From contig CAMRHE010000458.1 of NCBI GenBank assembly GCA_947044405.1, positions 806,001 to 870,000 of the forward strand: a stretch of 64,000 bases of DNA. The letters are read 5' to 3'. This document shows positions 59,366 to 64,000 of this stretch, in pieces; position 1 is the first letter of the stretch, and each line of letters starts with the position of its first letter. Made by a program: the position numbers and the translations under genes. The notes under the pieces are model-generated. The model was not told where the DNA came from and ran no database searches. It saw only the letters and a list, made by a program, of their open reading frames with translations. This stretch comes from Leptodactylus fallax (taxonomy: Eukaryota > Chordata > Amphibia > Anura > Leptodactylidae).

Positions 59366-59741
59366 CATGTGCATCTCAATAAATTAGAATATCTTTGAAA
59401 CGTTTATTTCTTTCAGTAATTGAATTAAAAAAGTGACCTCCTATATTTTCTAGATTCTTTACACACAGAGTGTTCTATTTCAAGTGTTTTATTTCTGTAA
59501 ATGTTGATTATGGATTACAGGTAATGAAAACCCAAATCTAAGAAAATTAGAATATTGTAAAAAAGTTCAGTATTGTAAATTCAGTGTGTCACCTGCCAAG
59601 GTTTCCTAAGCCTTTAAATGGTCCCTCAGTCTGGTTCAATAGGACATACAATCATGGAAGACGCTGATTATGAATTGTATTACTGAATTACTGAAATGAA
59701 CGAACGTTTCAAAGATATTCTAATTTATTGAGATGCACCTG
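59366..59741. mobile_element. Tc1/mariner-type MITE, family B copy 4
   Basis: It starts CATGTGCATCTCAATAAATT and ends AATTTATTGAGATGCACCTG, flanked by TA at 59364-59365 and 59742-59743. Its interior has the same orientation as copy 2. Confidence 0.85.
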
Positions 59742-59942
59742 TATGTAGTGAACTGCTGCATGGGTTATTCATTTGAATGAAGCTGCATTGTGGCTTCATG
59801 TACTGTAAAGTGCGTGCATTGCTGACCAGGGAAGTTCAGAAAACTAAACACATCACTTAGGATTGATGGGGCCCCAGGTGTCAGACCTCCACCAATCCAA
59901 AAGTGATAGCATAACCTAGCAATATGTCATCATGTTATGGCA

Positions 59943-60270
59943 ACCCCTTAAGGACGCAGCTTACTTTATCCTTTAGAACTAATTATTTTCATTTTTTTTA
60001 ATTGTCATATTCCAAGAGCCATAACTTTTATATTTTATGTTGCTTTAGCCATATGTGGGCTATTTTTTGCAGAAAAAGTAGTATTTTTAACGGTGCAAAT
60101 TTTAGAGCACAAATAACACAATGTAACAATTTTAAAAAAAATATTTGTTCCCAGTTGTTAAGTGTGTTTTCCTGATTGTTTGTACCTTAAATGAATAGAA
60201 AAAAAGTTATTATTCCCTGTAAACTTTGCTTTTGTGGTCAGCACAATGATATTTTGAAATTGATCTATTT
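59943..60270 (+). mobile_element. TTAA MITE family fragment
   Basis: It begins with a terminus-like AACCCCTTAAGGACGCAG (compare the right end of family C) and contains the AT-rich block CCAAGAGCCATAACTTTTAT, then CATATGTGGGCTATTTTTTG. Homology fades before the heat-shock-like array at 60304. Confidence 0.5.
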
Positions 60271-60303
60271 TTAAGATTATTCGCAATATTTCAAGATACT
60301 TAA

Positions 60304-60375
60304 GAAGCTTCTGGAATTGTGAGAACTATCAAGAAGTTTCTAGAACTGGCCAGAATTATCTAGAACTTTCTGGGA
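60304..60375 (+). promoter_or_regulatory. Heat-shock element array
   Basis: The first element is GAAgcTTCtgGAA (60304-60316), three perfect inverted pentamers. From 60323 a second array runs in strict 5-bp phase to 60375: GAA, aTC, GAA, TTC, GAA, ggc, GAA, aTC, GAA, TTC, gGA. This gives seven perfect units, three with one mismatch and one poor. Such alternating nGAAn/nTTCn units are the binding site of heat-shock factor trimers, and long phased arrays bind cooperatively. The array ends 24 bp upstream of a TATA box. Confidence 0.8.
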
Positions 60376-60398
60376 CTGCACAGAATTGTAGGTAGCTG

Positions 60399-60406
60399 TA
60401 TAAATA
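60399..60406 (+). promoter_or_regulatory. TATA box (TATAAATA)
   Basis: TATAAATA lies directly downstream of the heat-shock array and about 370 bp upstream of the gene's first ATG. Transcription would be expected to start near 60430. An AATAAA at 60703-60708 raises the alternative that 60300-60750 is an LTR-like unit. Confidence 0.6.
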
Positions 60407-60739
60407 CAGTTATATAGGGCCACTATAGCCCTTCCTGAGAGACGGAGAGACAGGATCTAATTGATTGGGATTGCATAGTAAGTGGGCAATGGCCATCACA
60501 AAAGGGAATTGACCTAGACAGACAGGTGTGAATTCAATATCTATTCAGATTCTGATAACAACAGTATTCACAATTCACCCCACACCCATTACAGGAGGAG
60601 CTTAGGAATGTAAATGTATGTATTGTGCGTTACTCTGGTACCGGGTGATCAATCTTGCTCTGCTGAATCCTCAGTACACTCTTGAACTTTAATACTGCAT
60701 GGAATAAAGACCATTTTTATCAAGTTTGGAGAGACATCC

Positions 60740-60752
60740 TTTTTCCTTACAG
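60740..60752 (+). other. Candidate 3' splice site in the 5' UTR
   Basis: TTTTTCCTTACAG is an excellent acceptor just 25 bp before the first ATG (60778). A 5' UTR intron is therefore possible, for instance from a CAG/GTGTGA near 60528. It is inferred, not shown. Confidence 0.4.
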
Positions 60753-60777
60753 TTCACAGCAACTTAGTTTACAGTAG

Positions 60778-60984
60778 ATGGCATCAAGAGGTTGCATACA
60801 TCCAGCAGACGCATTTTGCTACGTATGTTCCAGTTTATAAAGACAAGAGCGAAAAAGTACTCTGTGGAAGCATCTGCTAAGATGTGTGAGGCCTACAAAG
60901 CATACTTCGGGATGCCTGTTGGTGACCAAGACAAACCATGGGCTCCTCATTTCACATGTGAGCACTGCAAGAAAACTCTTGAAG
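60778..60984 (+). pseudogene. Uncharacterised Cys-rich gene, exon 1
   Basis: The ATG at 60778 encodes MASRGCIHPADAFCYVCSS and then loses the frame at 60832-60834, where one base appears to be missing. The next frame continues at once with FIKTRAKKYSVEASAKMCEA, then YKAYFGMPVGDQDKPWAPHF and TCEHCKKTLEG. The layout C-x2-C, about 45 residues, C-x2-C suggests an N-terminal zinc domain, somewhat like the insect ZAD fold (inference). The exon ends at a perfect donor G/GTAAGT (60985). An in-frame ATG after the shift would lose the first Cys pair. I remember related proteins in cnidarians, arthropods and amphibians only as uncharacterised. Confidence 0.7.
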
Positions 60985-61113
60985 GTAAGTGGATAAATGC
61001 TACTCTCTTAAATAGCAGATTAACTGTGTTAATATTGTAAATATCACTAGTCATTAGTGTGAAATAGGCCTAAATCAAATTCTCAATCCAAATATTATTT
61101 TGTTTGCTTATAG
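60985..61113 (+). other. Intron of the Cys-rich gene (129 bp)
   Basis: GTAAGT at the 5' end and TTGCTTATAG at the 3' end. Phase 1: the split codon G/GT gives Gly. Splicing joins KTLEG to WYRGEKRAMHFAIPR, which reads as continuous family sequence. Confidence 0.85.
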
Positions 61114-62591
61114 GTTGGTACAGGGGAGAGAAGAGAGCCATGCATTTTGCTATCCCAAGAATTTGGCGTGAACCGAGTGATCACTCAACAAATTGCTACT
61201 TCTGCATGGTGGACCCTTCCAAACGTTGCACTGGCAAAAATGCACCGCCTGTAACATATCCTGACATTCCGTCATCTATTGCCCCAGTACCACACTGCCC
61301 TGAACTTCCTGTACCAACACCTCCAGACAGAGCTACACCACCTTCAAAAGAAAGCAGCAGGTCAGACATCGAGGAAGACGTTGAAGATCACGATTTCTCT
61401 TCATATGCAGATGAGGAGCGTAAGCCATACTACCCTAACCAAAAAGACCTCAATGATCTGATCAGAGACCTTGGTCTCACCAAGTCCAACGCTGAGCTTC
61501 TGACATCAAGGCTCAAGCAATGGAACTTATTAGATGAAAGCATCCAAGTCACAGATCAGAGGAAGCATCACCAAGTTTTTTCAATCTTCTTCAGTCATCA
61601 AGATGGACTGTGCTTCTGCAACAATGTGGCCGGTTTATTCGAGGCTATAGGTATCACCTGTAACCCGACTGAGTGGCGCCTCTTCATAGACAGCTCATGC
61701 CAGAGCCTCAAAGCCGTGCTGCTTCACAATGGGAACAAGTATTCATCTCTTCCTGTAGCTCACTTGGTGCACCTGAAAGAGGAATACACCAGTGTCAAGA
61801 TGTTGCTAGGTGCCTTGAAGTATGATGAGTACGGCTGGGAAGTTATCAGAGATTTCAAAATGGTGTCATTCTTGATGGGCCTCCAAGGTGGTTTTACTAA
61901 GTATCCTTGCTTTATTTGCCTTTGGGAAAGCCGGGATACTGAAGCGCACTACCACAGGCGGGACTGGCCTCAGCGGACAGAGTTCACTGTGGGGAAGAAC
62001 AATGTAAAGTGGGAGCCACTGGTGGACCCATGCAAGGTGCTGATGCCACCACTACACATTAAGTTGGGGCTCATAAAACAATTTGTCAGGGCTCTAGATA
62101 AGGAGTCGAGAGCTTTCAATTACCTCCAAGATCTTTTACCTAAGCTGTCTGAAGCAAAGATCAAAGCTGGTGTCTTCGTCGGACCACAAATCAAGAAGAT
62201 CATAGAGTGCAGTGAATATCCCAAGAAGCTGAATAGGAAGGAGAGAGCAGCTTGGAACAGTTTTGTCGCAGTGGTACGCGGCTTCCTAGGCAATCATAAA
62301 GATGAAAACTATGTACAACTGGTTCAGACTCTGATAAAGAACTATGCTGCAATGGGCTGCAGGATGTCACTCAAAATCCATATCCTTGATGCTCATCTTG
62401 ATAAGTTCAAAGAGAACATGGGAACTTATTCAGAGGAGCAAGGCGAGCGCTTTCACCAGGACATTATGAACTTTGAACGCCGTTACCAAGGACAATATAA
62501 TGAAAACATGAAGGGCGACTATATTTGGGGATTGATTCGTGAAACTGATTTGTAGTATAGTCGTAAATCGCGGAAAACCGCACACTTCTGA
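61114..62591 (+). pseudogene. Uncharacterised Cys-rich gene, exon 2 (premature stop near the end)
   Basis: The exon is open for about 480 codons to TAG at 62553-62555. Features in order: FAIPRIWREP, CYFCMVDPSKRC (second Cys pair), a Pro-rich acidic linker (SSRSDIEEDVEDHDFSSYAD), FIDSS (61686), VIRDFKMVSFLMGLQGGFTK with YPCFICLW, LMPPLHIKLGLIKQFVRAL, then HILDAHLDKF and SEEQGERFHQDIMNFERRYQ. The Asp of FIDSS, the Asp of RDFK and the Glu of SEEQGE, plus the G.TK..C..C block, recall CACTA-type DDE transposases. That is a hypothesis. After the TAG the frame goes on with YSRKSRKTAHF and then TGA (62589), a plausible native basic C-terminus, so TAG probably replaced CAG. GC content is clearly above that of the flanks. 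Confidence 0.75.
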
Positions 62592-64000
62592 ACAGTTTTT
62601 GGTAATCTGTGTAAATTTGCAATGCATATAGTGTTCTTAGTCTGACTGTATAAATGAGAAGATGCAAAATCGTCTGTTTCTATAGTAAAAATGCATAATT
62701 TTCGTTGCCGTGGTCACAAAAACGAAGTTTATGATGAATGTAAGCAATTTTTAATTTGTTTTAGACATAAGCAATTGGAATATAACATTTAAAAGCTGGG
62801 AACAAAATTTGTGTTACATAGTGTAATTTAATGATTAACTTTTGTTTCTTTTTCTAGAAGGAAATGGGAAAAACTGCAGATTTTGATCTATAAATATTAC
62901 GCTACTTGCAATATGGTAAGAATACTTTTTATTTTGTGGGTCAATATGATTGCAGTGATACCGGATATATATACTGTATATAGGTTTTTTCAATGTTTTG
63001 CTGCACTCTTTTCTAAAAAAATAAACATTTGTTTTTGGGTAGCTATATTTTGAGACCCATAACTTTTGTATTTTTCCAACAAATGGGCTCTGTGAGGGAT
63101 TTTTTCTGGGATAAGTTAAAGTTTTCATTACTGCCTTTCTGGAATTTTTAATAGATTGGCATTACTTTTTTGGGTGGCATAATGAACAAAAATGATTTTA
63201 GCATTATTTTTTATTTTTATTTGTAAGAGAAAAAGTATAATTGTATAGGTCAGGTTGTTACAGGCATGGCAATACCAAATATGTGTAAATTTAAATTTTT
63301 ATTTTTGATACCATGGAATACCATTGTAATAGGAAAAGGGATCTTGTTTTTTTCTTTTTTTACATATTCCATAAACATTTTTTTACTTTACATTAGGCTT
63401 TATATTCTGTCTGAATGATTTAACTTTATACCAAAAAGTATGCTAAGACATAGGTACAGAGTTTAAAGGTTTTTCCATCTGCTCTTGCCTATAGGGACAC
63501 CAGTCATATGTACTGAAGAGAACATGGTGATGCGCAAAATATGCATATATTATGGCATGACGTGTACATTTAGTTTTAAATTAAATAATTCACAAAAACA
63601 TAAAAAAATGAATTTTGATTTACAATTATTTCACTCTAATAATTCACACAACCCATAGTTAAATAAAATATGACATTTAGTCAAATATTTAGCATTGAGT
63701 AAATGTAGATCTATCCCTGAGGCTATATTCTTATTAATTATAGTTAACATTGTGAAGAAAAAGAAACGAGTTTACATAAAAAGCCATCAGTAGATGACTA
63801 GGATTGCAGCATGTATTAATTGATTTATTCCCAAGGGAAGCTTAAACAGCAAAAACAATTATACTGACTCTCCTCATGTACTTTCAATTCACATACTTAG
63901 ATGATTTTGCTTGTAAATATCTTGAAAGTTTAAGCAGTTTATAGTTTCCCATAGCATGAATACATGAATCATAAATATGATAAATTCATTATGATTTTAA
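62592..64000. other. Gene-free stretch with a MITE-family fragment
   Basis: No coding region is seen. The part 63010-63320 (GAGACCCATAACTTTTGTAT, GGGCTCTGTGAGGGATTTTT) belongs to the same AT-rich repeat family as 60000-60130. The last 600 bases are plain AT-rich DNA. Confidence 0.4.

Noticed and set aside
60430..60752. An LTR (TATA, then AATAAA about 300 bp later)
   Set aside because: I found no second copy downstream, no clear TG...CA ends and no primer-binding site. Kept only as an alternative reading of the promoter.

Overview
The window looks like gene-poor nuclear DNA from a non-mammalian vertebrate, most likely a frog or toad. It is AT-rich, and mobile elements make up more than half of it: Penelope-like elements (PLEs) with hammerhead-ribozyme motifs, nested Tc1-like DNA transposons, TTAA-flanked MITEs, hAT elements, and L1/Tx1-, L2-like and CR1-type LINEs. 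This mix is typical of anurans; the assignment is inference. There is no sign of bacterial genes, CRISPR or rRNA.

Layout. 0-6.2 kb: a TTAA MITE, a long hairpin, and a PLE on the minus strand that ends in an inverted copy of its own 5' end and carries a textbook type-I hammerhead ribozyme. 6.4-9.4 kb: two MITE types. 9.4-16.5 kb: a Russian-doll locus. A ~380-bp palindrome holds a Tc1 element at its exact centre, a second Tc1 lies inside the first and a third inside the second; one palindrome arm is also split by a hAT element carrying a G-rich minisatellite. 16.5-21.8 kb: L1 and L2-like relics and a diverged repeat. 23-28 kb: palindromic MITEs, a BED-finger fragment and a Sleeping-Beauty-like Tc1. 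32-41 kb: one old L1 on the minus strand, cut into pieces by an L2-like LINE, a TTAA MITE (itself cut by a hAT) and a Tx1-like LINE with target-site duplication. 42.5-48.9 kb: a TTAA element interrupted by a nearly intact CR1 LINE with both ORFs.

Host gene. The one confidently recognised cellular gene is a complexin (synaptic SNARE regulator) on the minus strand. Its last coding exon is at 51.77-51.97 kb, followed by an apparently repeat-free ~2.6-kb 3' UTR down to two AATAAA signals near 49.16 kb. A second PLE, with a 13-bp target-site duplication, sits in the intron just upstream of this exon. The rest of the window to the right is presumably that intron or intergenic DNA.

Most unusual locus. 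At 60.3-62.6 kb on the plus strand there is a two-exon gene of a Cys-rich family that I know only as uncharacterised. It has a clean 129-bp intron, one N-terminal frameshift and an in-frame stop 12 codons before the apparent end. Directly upstream lies a phased array of heat-shock elements, then a TATAAATA box. This is a candidate heat-shock-driven selfish or domesticated gene and the best lead for something undescribed.
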